12,263 bases of DNA from Gammaproteobacteria bacterium UBA3498 (lineage in GTDB: Bacteria; Pseudomonadota; Gammaproteobacteria; Pseudomonadales; Pseudohongiellaceae), in assembly GCA_002377605.1 (NCBI GenBank), contig DFQD01000132.1, forward strand, positions 4,400 to 16,662. Reading direction: 5' to 3'. Position numbers and translations under genes: made by a program. Under the pieces are notes generated by a model, which saw nothing but the letters and a program-made list of their open reading frames with translations, was not told where the DNA came from and searched no databases. Shown one piece after another: positions 1-5,839 of this stretch. Within the stretch, counting starts at the first letter, position 1. Each line of letters begins with the position of its first letter.

Positions 1-54
1 GAATTCACAATTTACTTCCCTTGACTCATTCTCCAAAATCGCCATGATTCAAAC

Positions 55-74
55 ATTAAGCTTAGCTTAATTTT
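55..74 (+). terminator. Weak AT-rich hairpin with short T-run, possible terminator
   Basis: ATTAAGC (55-61) and GCTTAAT (65-71) form a perfect 7-bp stem with a 3-base loop, followed by TTT. The stem has only two G-C pairs, so termination would be weak. If real, it would end a plus-strand gene that lies before the window. It may equally be a chance palindrome in AT-rich DNA. Confidence 0.25.
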
Positions 75-252
75 AATAAATTCAATTATTTATGGTCTTA
101 ATCATATTCTTGCTCGAGCTCCCTTTTTCCAGAGGTTTTAACTGAGTTTTGCAGTTTTTTGCTAGGGAGGGTACGCCAGATAGTGAGAATTGGGTTCGAC
201 TACTTCGGAAATTCATGCGTAGTGCAATTGGTTGTCATAAAATATGCTTTTG

Positions 253-272
253 GCGGGTCATATGTGAGCCGC
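253..272 (+). promoter_or_regulatory. Imperfect palindrome in the arsS leader
   Basis: GCGG (253-256) pairs with CCGC (269-272), one G/G mismatch follows on each side, then TCA (258-260) pairs with TGA (265-267) around a TATG loop. The element ends 10 bases before the likely Shine-Dalgarno AAGAAG (282-287) of arsS. It could be a leader hairpin that affects translation or an operator for a dimeric repressor. Nothing in the sequence identifies the regulator. Confidence 0.35.
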
Positions 273-295
273 TTCAATTTTAAGAAGAAATGATA

Positions 296-1258
296 ATGCT
301 AGATACACGCCCTCTACTGCTGCAAACAGACTTCCCTGCAATCAATCGGACTGTTTTAGAAACACTTCAGGTAAATCTTGGCTACAAGTGCAATCTCAGT
401 TGCACTCATTGTCATGTAAATGCTGGTCCAACTCGAATAGAGCAAATGGACCGACAAACTGTAGACTTAGTTCTGGAATATATTCACAAGCATCCGATAA
501 AGACTCTCGATCTTACTGGGGGCGCTCCAGAGATTAACGTTAACTTCAAATACTTGGTTCAAGAAGCGCGCAGTACCGGTATGGAAGTTATCGATCGTTG
601 TAATCTTACTATTTTAGAAGAGCCAGGATATGAAGACATCGCTGTATTTTTAGCCGGGCAAGGCGTAACGGTAACAGCTTCACTCCCATGCTACATGGAG
701 CAAAATGTTGAAAAGCAGCGAGGAAAGAATGTTTACTGGGAAAGCATTTCAGCTTTAAAGAGATTAAACGCGCTTGGGTATGGGAGCGATCAGGACAAAA
801 AACTTAATCTTGTATTTAATCCTGAGGGATTAAATCTTCCTCCAGCACAATCCGGATTAGAAGAAGATTACAGGCGAGAACTAGAAGCCGATCATGGAAT
901 AGTTTTCAATCGGCTATTTACTATAACGAATATGCCCATTAGTCGGTTCGGCGGCATGTTGTTAGCAAAAGGTCTTTATCAGGAATATATGACGATATTG
1001 CGAGACGGTTTCTGCAAAGAAAATCTCGATAACGTAATGTGCCGTAATTTGATGAGTATTGATTATCTAGGCTATACCTATGATTGCGACTTCAATCAAA
1101 TGCTAAAGATGTCTTTATTTGTAAATGGAAAATCTAAAACTCATCTCTCAGAAATTCTTGAAATGGATTTAACGGGTAACCCCATTGCTGTTGGTGAGCA
1201 TTGCTTTGGCTGTACCGCCGGACAGGGGAGCAGTTGCGGTGGCGCGCTGGAAAATTAG
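296..1258 (+). CDS. arsS: ArsS, arsenosugar-biosynthesis radical SAM protein
   Basis: Radical-SAM enzyme that joins the 5'-deoxyadenosyl group of SAM to dimethylated arsenic, the first committed step of arsenosugar synthesis (known for the family). The cluster motif CNLSCTHC gives the three cysteines that hold the 4Fe-4S centre (Cys32, 36, 39). GGAPE near residue 75-79 is the SAM-contacting strand. The C-terminal part matches the DUF3641-type domain, with ISRFGG near 215-220 and a cysteine cluster HCFGC...C near 302-314 that could hold a second cluster. At 320 residues it looks full length. I chose ATG 296 over ATG 290 because AAGAAG (282-287) lies 8 bases before 296 but only 2 before 290. 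The fused glycosyltransferase begins 13 bases after the stop, so the two are probably cotranscribed. Cytosolic. No arsM is adjacent. Confidence 0.93.
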   Translation: MLDTRPLLLQTDFPAINRTVLETLQVNLGYKCNLSCTHCHVNAGPTRIEQMDRQTVDLVLEYIHKHPIKTLDLTGGAPEINVNFKYLVQEARSTGMEVIDRCNLTILEEPGYEDIAVFLAGQGVTVTASLPCYMEQNVEKQRGKNVYWESISALKRLNALGYGSDQDKKLNLVFNPEGLNLPPAQSGLEEDYRRELEADHGIVFNRLFTITNMPISRFGGMLLAKGLYQEYMTILRDGFCKENLDNVMCRNLMSIDYLGYTYDCDFNQMLKMSLFVNGKSKTHLSEILEMDLTGNPIAVGEHCFGCTAGQGSSCGGALEN

Positions 1259-1271
1259 ACTTTCTTAACTA

Positions 1272-2630
1272 GTGAAAAAACTATCCATTATTATTCCTGT
1301 TCTTAATGAGCAAAAGTGTATCGTTGCTCGCCTAAATGCGCTCCAGAAATTAAGAGAAGCTAAATGTGAAATTGTGCTTGTTGACGGCGGTTCTGATGAT
1401 CAAACTGTTGATCTCGCAATCCCTCTGGTCGATAAGTTTGTTCACAGTTCACCGGGCAGAGCTGTACAAATGAATCGAGGAGCAGAGTTAGCTACCGGCA
1501 ATATTTTTTTATTCCTTCACATTGATACCGTCTTGCCTAAAAGTGCTAACGAACTAATAGCTAACTTGATAGCAGAGAGATCTTCAGTATGGGGATGGTT
1601 CGATCTCCAGTTCGATAATTCGTCATTATTATTCAAGTTAATTAGCGGGAGCATGAATATTCGCGCTGCATTTACACAGGTTTGTACTGGAGATCAAACG
1701 ATGTTTATCACACGCAGTTTATTTGAAAGTATTCAAGGCTTTCCGGAAATTCCACTTATGGAAGATGTAGCTATAAGTAAACTATTGCGGCGTAATTCAA
1801 AACCAAAGAGAGTCTCTACGAAAGTAACAACCTCAATAAGAAGATGGGAACAAAACGGAGTAATCAAAACAGTCCTCTTCATGTGGTGGTTGCGATTGCT
1901 CTATTTCATTGGAACAAGCCCAATAGAACTTGCTCGACGTTATTACCCCAATTTTGTTAAACAGTGTGATAAAGCTGATTCACCAGTGCCCTCTGAGGCG
2001 ACTTTTCGCTATCCGAATGCGCGAATCTTGCTATTTGCCAGAGCGCCATTTCTGGGGCAGGTGAAGACTCGGCTCGAACCACTACTGGGGAGTGAGAAGA
2101 GCCTCGAATTGCATCGGGCAATGAGTCTGAGAATTGCTGGGTTACTTTCATCAATCAAGCTCGCTCCTTGGCAGCTCTGGGTTTCTGCAGACGAATCTAA
2201 TGAGTTTTTCTTAAGCATTTGTAATAGAGAAGATATTCATCTTCAAATAGGTAGTAGTCTAGGTGAAAAAATAGCCGGATCTATGCAGGAAGCACTATTA
2301 AAGCCAGGAGTGAATGGGGTCATTGTTATCGGATCCGATTGTCCCGGCTTCGACGAGGCTTATCTGGAATCTGCCATTAAGCAGCTCTATGAATGTCATG
2401 ACATAGTGCTTGGTCCTGCAGAAGATGGTGGGTATGTTCTAATCGGAATGAAAGCTCCTAATCCAACAGTGTTTAAGGGAGTCGAATGGGGCACAGATCG
2501 AGTGTTGGAGCAAACCATTACTAATATAGATTCATTAAACCTTAGCTATGTCTTGCTCGAACCTTTGTGGGATGTGGATAGGCCTGAAGATCTGGATAGA
2601 TTGCAGAATTTAGATCCGCCTTTTCGATAG
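1272..2630 (+). CDS. Fused arsenosugar glycosyltransferase (TIGR04283 + TIGR04282)
   Basis: One 452-residue chain with two enzyme domains. Residues 1-230 are a GT2-type transferase: start IIIPVLNE, VDGGSDDQT (37-45), HIDT as the DxD-like metal site (83-86), GDQTMF (140-145), MEDV (163-166) and RRWE (190-193). A hydrophobic stretch at 200-215 is part of the family fold. After a polar linker (232-247), residues 249-452 are a DUF2064 / GT-A domain: FARAPFLGQVKTRL (255-268), GSDCPG (354-359), GPAEDGGYVLIGM (381-393), WDVDRPEDL (433-441). Both families are named for co-occurrence with ArsS; the sugar donor and acceptor are not shown by sequence. Both halves keep their motifs, so neither looks dead. 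The GTG start follows arsS by 13 bases with no clear ribosome site, which suggests translational coupling. The reading frame is continuous across the junction. Confidence 0.9.
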   Translation: MKKLSIIIPVLNEQKCIVARLNALQKLREAKCEIVLVDGGSDDQTVDLAIPLVDKFVHSSPGRAVQMNRGAELATGNIFLFLHIDTVLPKSANELIANLIAERSSVWGWFDLQFDNSSLLFKLISGSMNIRAAFTQVCTGDQTMFITRSLFESIQGFPEIPLMEDVAISKLLRRNSKPKRVSTKVTTSIRRWEQNGVIKTVLFMWWLRLLYFIGTSPIELARRYYPNFVKQCDKADSPVPSEATFRYPNARILLFARAPFLGQVKTRLEPLLGSEKSLELHRAMSLRIAGLLSSIKLAPWQLWVSADESNEFFLSICNREDIHLQIGSSLGEKIAGSMQEALLKPGVNGVIVIGSDCPGFDEAYLESAIKQLYECHDIVLGPAEDGGYVLIGMKAPNPTVFKGVEWGTDRVLEQTITNIDSLNLSYVLLEPLWDVDRPEDLDRLQNLDPPFR

Positions 2631-2645
2631 AAGGCGCTTAATTTT
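2617..2645 (+). terminator. Intrinsic terminator of the arsS-glycosyltransferase unit
   Basis: CGCCTTTT (2617-2624) pairs with AGAAGGCG (2629-2636), an 8-bp stem with one G-T wobble and a CGAT loop. CTTAATTTT follows directly. The hairpin contains the TAG stop codon (2628-2630) of the glycosyltransferase, so it would form once ribosomes leave. The stem is GC-rich at its base and the U-tract is moderate. Confidence 0.55.
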
Positions 2646-2674
2646 GGATTAGGTTAAGTAACTTGAGGTAATCC
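2646..2674. terminator. Long imperfect dyad between convergent genes
   Basis: GGATTA (2646-2651) pairs with TAATCC (2669-2674); a symmetric GG/GG internal loop follows; then TTAAG (2654-2658) pairs with CTTGA (2662-2666) around TAA. The element sits five bases past the flgM stop on the minus strand and directly after the plus-strand terminator. Neither side has a clean U-tract, so a terminator role for flgM is only possible, not shown. It may act as an RNA 3'-end stabiliser. Confidence 0.3.
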
Positions 2675-2678
2675 AGTA

Positions 2679-3023
2679 TTAGGAGTTCAAAGATGATTCT
2701 AAGTCAATTATTTCGCTCGCCAGTCGTTCAGAATCTATTTTATATTCGTTAGCTATTATGCGATTGTGCAATTCGACTACACGTGCAGCATCAATGTTGG
2801 GGAGCTGTTCAATTCGCGATTCAAGAGAACTCATATCGATCGCCTGAGAATTCAATGCAACAGTATCCTTAGAGATAGCCGTCTGGTTACTTTTCTCTGA
2901 ACGAGGCTTTCTGCTCAAGCTCGAAACCACGCCGTTTTTTGCCTTCCTGTTCTCAGGTGGAATATGGGTTGAATTTGGATCTATCTTCTTCACTTCTACA
3001 ATACTTCCTTCACGTTCAATCAC
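2679..3023 (-). CDS. flgM: FlgM, anti-sigma-28 factor
   Basis: Binds FliA (sigma-28) and holds late flagellar genes off until the hook-basal body is complete and FlgM is exported (known for the family). The C-terminal half, residues 52-110, fits the sigma-binding domain: DTVALNSQA, then IEQLPNIDAARVVELHNRI and YKIDSERLASEIIDLE, the usual x-VD-x-x-RV-x-x-L and Y-x-ID-x-x-x-x-A pattern. The N-terminal half is polar and low in hydrophobics, as expected of the disordered export part. The open frame begins at a GTG with no ribosome site. A second GTG at 2993, with AAGGAAG about 10 bases upstream, gives a 104-residue protein starting VKKIDPNS and may be the true start. Usual partners flgA and flgN are absent; fleQ is divergent 519 bases away. 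The 3' end faces the glycosyltransferase. Confidence 0.85.
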   Translation of the reverse strand: MIEREGSIVEVKKIDPNSTHIPPENRKAKNGVVSSLSRKPRSEKSNQTAISKDTVALNSQAIDMSSLESRIEQLPNIDAARVVELHNRIIANEYKIDSERLASEIIDLESSLNS

Positions 3024-3190
3024 ATCTATTTATTTGCATTGTTTTGAGCCCTACTATGCAATTCATCCTTGGGTTTTGCATAAGTTGTTACACTCTAGCT
3101 GCTCAGCTTTGGGCTATTCTGAAGCATAACTAAGCTGGCCCAACGGCGATGGGTCTAAACTATAACGACTAGAAATTCGATATCTTTAAG

Positions 3191-3254
3191 TTGGTTTAAT
3201 GCAAAACTACGGTTATTTTTACAAAGCTAACTTATGGCATAAATTTGGTTTAAT
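3191..3254 (+). repeat. Ten-base direct repeat TTGGTTTAAT, two copies
   Basis: TTGGTTTAAT occurs exactly at 3191-3200 and 3245-3254, 54 bases apart from start to start, close to five helical turns. Both copies lie upstream of the proposed fleQ -10, so they could be sites for a regulator binding the same DNA face. AT-rich context makes a chance repeat possible. Confidence 0.4.
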
Positions 3255-3282
3255 TATACTCTATAATATGTTGTTATAATTA
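3251..3282. promoter_or_regulatory. Inverted repeat overlapping the fleQ promoter
   Basis: TAATTATA (3251-3258) and TATAATTA (3275-3282) are perfect 8-base inverted copies with 16 bases between. The right arm contains the TATAAT of the proposed promoter, so a protein bound here would block RNA polymerase. It does not resemble the FleQ consensus I know. AT-only arms weaken the case. Confidence 0.3.
3272..3280 (+). promoter_or_regulatory. Extended -10 sigma70 promoter towards fleQ
   Basis: TGTTATAAT is a perfect extended -10 (TGnTATAAT), a class that works without a good -35; indeed no -35 match lies 17 bases upstream. Transcription would start near 3287, leaving about 255 bases before the fleQ ATG. 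A second TATAAT at 3262-3267 has no TG and no -35. Confidence 0.5.
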
Positions 3283-3542
3283 GATATTTAATCTTATTCT
3301 AGAAATGAGTAATCTAAACTCTCAAGTTTGGGCTACTATTTATAACATTGGTCGTCTAGCTGATTTTACTGGCTTGAAGAGTCTCTCTCTGCTGCTACAA
3401 TGTCCAGATGTGAAGCTCTAAAAGGATTCGCAAGACAGCCTTATGTTGTGGACAAATTCCAATTTTCGCAGCGAACTGACAGTGCCATTCGAATCTTTAG
3501 AACTCTGCCTTTAATCTCTCAAAGGAACTAGATAGTAACAAG

Positions 3543-5111
3543 ATGGTTGAAGAGCCCAGAATATTACTTATCGATAATAATGAGCGTTCTCGCCATGATC
3601 TCGAAACAGTCCTCTCTTTTTTGGGTGAAGAAACCATAAGTGCCACTTCTTGCAACTGGCGCTCTCTAACTGTTGAATCAATTGATCAATCAGCACAGAT
3701 TGCTGTTGCAATCATTGGAGTCTGCGATCTTATTTCGTTGGAACAACTTCTTGAAGATATTCATCAGTGGGAACCGGGAACGCCATTTGTGTTAGTAGGC
3801 GAGCACGAGATTCCCGAGTTCTTGGATTCGAAGCTATTAACTCGTATAACTGCAACTCTTGAATCTAACTTAAGCTACCAGCCATTATTAGACGCTTTGC
3901 ATAAAGCCAAACTATTTCATGAGCATTACAACCGCTTAAGAGATTTTGAGGGAATTAAAGATTACAACATGTTTCGCAGTCTGGTTGGAAAGAGCGCAGC
4001 CATAAAGCGGGTGCGTAACATGATGGGAAAAGTAGCGAATACCGAAGTTAGTGTTCTGATCACTGGAGAATCTGGGACTGGAAAGGAAGTTGTTGCGAGA
4101 AACCTGCACTTAAATTCTGCGCGTGCAGACAAACCTTTTGTGCCAATAAACTGTGGGGCTATACCTCGCGAGTTGCTAGAAAGTGAGTTATTTGGCCATG
4201 AGAAAGGTGCATTCACTGGTGCAATTTCATCTCGTGTTGGTCGATTTGAATTAGCAAACGGCGGCACGTTATTTCTCGATGAGATTGGTGATATGCCCCT
4301 AAATATGCAAGTAAAGTTACTCCGCGTTTTGCAGGAGCGAAGTTTTGAGCGGGTCGGCGGCGTTAAGACTATTCAAACTGATGTGCGAATTCTTGCAGCA
4401 ACCCATAAAGACCTAGAGAAAATGATAGAAGAAGGTGACTTTCGCCAAGATCTCTACTACCGGATTAATGTTTTTCCAATCGAAATGCCTTCATTGCGGG
4501 AAAGAGCAGAAGACGTTCCACTCTTGTTAAATGAATTGATAACAATAATGGAAGCGGAGAATCGCGGATCAGTTAGATTTAATTCCGGTGCAATTTCATC
4601 CCTTTGCCAACATTCTTGGTTGGGTAATGTGCGTGAGCTTGCAAATTTGCTGGAAAGAATGGCTATTCTTTATCCCCATGGCATCGTAGGAATAAATGAT
4701 CTGCCGGAAAAATATCGTCATCTAAGCGAACCAGAAATTAGTAAAGTAATTGTGCAGGAAGAAAAGGGCGGATCGGTAGTTAGCCTAGGTGATACTTCAG
4801 TTTTTTCATCAGATGAAACAAACCAAGAATCTTTATTACCTCTACACGGACTAGATTTGAAAGAATACCTAGCCAAGTTAGAAAAAGATCTAATTGAGCA
4901 AGCGTTGGACGATAGCAGTGGTGTTGTGGCGCGGGCCGCAGATCGTTTACATATTCGACGAACCACCTTGGTGGAAAAGATGCGCAAATTCAATTTGCAG
5001 AAAAAGCAGAATGATGAGGCTGCGGCAACAGAGAAAATTGAAAAGAAAGGCGAGGAAGATAGTAAGGTAGGCGCGACTGGAGTTTCAGCTAATCGAGCGG
5101 CTTCCGCCTAA
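3543..5111 (+). CDS. fleQ: FleQ/FlrA-type master activator of flagellar genes
   Basis: Sigma54 enhancer-binding protein that starts the flagellar cascade and, in Pseudomonas, also switches biofilm genes in response to c-di-GMP. Residues 1-125 are the FleQ-type degenerate receiver. The AAA+ domain (about 147-375) has Walker A GESGTGKE (175-182), the sigma54-contact loop GAFTGA (222-227), Walker B LFLDEIGD (243-250) and the FRQDLYYRINVFP arginine-finger region (300-312). The C-terminal Fis-type HTH is VARAADRL...RRTTLVEKM (462-480). The c-di-GMP residues known from FleQ are kept: FRS (144-146, LFRS in Pseudomonas, here MFRS), ARN after Walker A (185-187), and Glu in LLNEL (331). Odd points: a Lys/Glu- then Ala-rich tail (about 486-522) beyond the usual end, and AAAGGA (3521-3526) sits 16 bases from the ATG. 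No upstream in-frame start exists before a stop. The 3' end is five bases from DUF3108. Confidence 0.93.
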   Translation: MVEEPRILLIDNNERSRHDLETVLSFLGEETISATSCNWRSLTVESIDQSAQIAVAIIGVCDLISLEQLLEDIHQWEPGTPFVLVGEHEIPEFLDSKLLTRITATLESNLSYQPLLDALHKAKLFHEHYNRLRDFEGIKDYNMFRSLVGKSAAIKRVRNMMGKVANTEVSVLITGESGTGKEVVARNLHLNSARADKPFVPINCGAIPRELLESELFGHEKGAFTGAISSRVGRFELANGGTLFLDEIGDMPLNMQVKLLRVLQERSFERVGGVKTIQTDVRILAATHKDLEKMIEEGDFRQDLYYRINVFPIEMPSLRERAEDVPLLLNELITIMEAENRGSVRFNSGAISSLCQHSWLGNVRELANLLERMAILYPHGIVGINDLPEKYRHLSEPEISKVIVQEEKGGSVVSLGDTSVFSSDETNQESLLPLHGLDLKEYLAKLEKDLIEQALDDSSGVVARAADRLHIRRTTLVEKMRKFNLQKKQNDEAAATEKIEKKGEEDSKVGATGVSANRAASA

Positions 5112-5116
5112 TCATT

Positions 5117-5839
5117 TTAATTTAACGGCACCATTGCCGTTCCTTCCACAGTTCCTTCATTCAATTCTAAGACGATAGTTAGACCTGAATCAGTTTGTTC
5201 CATCCGGATCAGAACGAATTGCCAATCATTTGCCAGCCAAAATACGGTAGATCTGCCCTCGTCATTCCGAACCCGTTCTACTGCAGTGGCGTTAAAAGCG
5301 CCGAGTGGAGTATTAATAACTTCTTCATTTATTGCCCGATAGCGGTAAGTTTCTATTTCATCTTCATCGATAACAGGGAACTCCAGAATAGGAGTCCCGT
5401 TTATTAATGCCTGTTGCAATGCAGCCTGATGGCTTAACTGGTCAAACGTGCTGCTGCTTAGCTCAATCCTCCAGCTTTTTTCATTCTCTACACTTATGGC
5501 GACCAAAGCGCCCCAGTTGTAGTTAATAGTTTGAGTTTCCTGAGCAAGCCCGGTTTGCTGGTAACTATAAATTGTTGGTCTAAGTTGATTGTCCGTAATT
5601 TCAAAGATGCTGTTTTGTTCTATTCTGGTAACGAGGTGACCACCTAAGCTTGCTTCCAATGTGTTATTTAAATGTAGGGTCTGATCGTCTTGTAAAATTA
5701 AAGAGCGGTTCGCTTTTGCGGTTATACCATTAGCGTTGGCTTGATAATCCAACGAGTATTGGGGGGGAGTTTGCGCCTCGCTAAAACTTACTAAAACAAG
5801 TGTGAGGATACAAATAATAGCTCTACTGGAAGTGGACAT
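5117..5839 (-). CDS. DUF3108 periplasmic protein
   Basis: Exported protein of unknown role, 240 residues. An N-terminal signal peptide (hydrophobic IICILTLVLVSF, then SEA-Q as likely cleavage near residue 22) directs it to the periplasm. The mature part is rich in beta-forming residues and shows family features: SLDYQANANGI, IYSYQQTGL, NTPLGAFNATAVERVR, and FWLANDWQFVLIRMEQ near the end. I chose ATG 5839 over the GTG at 5845 because the signal peptide begins well there; either start overlaps the end of purN (17 or 23 bases), so translation is probably coupled. In Pseudomonas a DUF3108 gene also follows purN, but no purine role is shown. The 3' end holds the hairpin at 5124-5141. Confidence 0.85.
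   Translation of the reverse strand: MSTSSRAIICILTLVLVSFSEAQTPPQYSLDYQANANGITAKANRSLILQDDQTLHLNNTLEASLGGHLVTRIEQNSIFEITDNQLRPTIYSYQQTGLAQETQTINYNWGALVAISVENEKSWRIELSSSTFDQLSHQAALQQALINGTPILEFPVIDEDEIETYRYRAINEEVINTPLGAFNATAVERVRNDEGRSTVFWLANDWQFVLIRMEQTDSGLTIVLELNEGTVEGTAMVPLN
5124..5141. terminator. Perfect hairpin in the fleQ/DUF3108 tail junction
   Basis: AACGGCA (5124-5130) and TGCCGTT (5135-5141) form a perfect 7-bp stem with a CCAT loop. On the plus strand it starts 12 bases after the fleQ stop and is followed by CCTTCC, a poor U-tract. On the minus strand it lies in the last codons of DUF3108. The most likely use is stopping or stabilising the fleQ transcript. Confidence 0.42.

Larger units (their letters stand above)
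1..289. other. Non-coding region upstream of arsS
   Basis: No frame on either strand carries a believable protein here; the only open stretches are a few codons long. The first half is very AT-rich with T-runs. It holds a small AT hairpin (55-71) that could end a gene lying before the window, and a palindrome (253-272) just before the arsS ribosome site. I looked for a sigma70 promoter: TAAAAT at 238-243 is an acceptable -10, but no good -35 lies 16-18 bases before it, so I do not call one. An arsM-type methyltransferase is not encoded directly upstream of arsS. Confidence 0.7.
3024..3542. promoter_or_regulatory. Divergent flgM-fleQ control region
   Basis: 519 bases without a recognised protein, markedly AT-rich in the middle. 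It contains an extended -10 promoter towards fleQ (3272-3280), an inverted repeat around it (3251-3282), a 10-base direct repeat (3191-3200, 3245-3254), four TTGCAT/ATGCAA words (3034, 3056, 3076, 3199) and a small hairpin GGCCCA/TGGGTC (3137-3155). The last 255 bases would be a long fleQ leader, with a 38-codon open frame at 3305-3421 that lacks a ribosome site. I found no good sigma-28 promoter (TAAA...GCCGATAA) in front of flgM. Confidence 0.6.

Noticed and set aside
1..6. Window begins exactly at an EcoRI site
   Set aside because: GAATTC occurs several times in the window; it may mark a clone end or be chance, and says nothing about biology.
119..169. CTCCCT ... AGGGAG inverted repeat upstream of arsS
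   Set aside because: Arms are only six bases and 39 bases apart; no support for a structure.
1957..2218. Antisense open frames inside the glycosyltransferase
   Set aside because: They are shadows of the GT-A domain; the sense frame carries all expected motifs without interruption.
2939..3133. 64-codon plus-strand open frame across the flgM start
   Set aside because: It overlaps flgM in antisense, shows no family motif and has no ribosome site; FlgM explains the DNA better.
3137..3155. GGCCCA/TGGGTC hairpin as a terminator, or GCCGTTGG on the minus strand as a sigma-28 -10
   Set aside because: No T-run follows the hairpin, and no TAAA-type -35 lies 15 bases before the putative -10.
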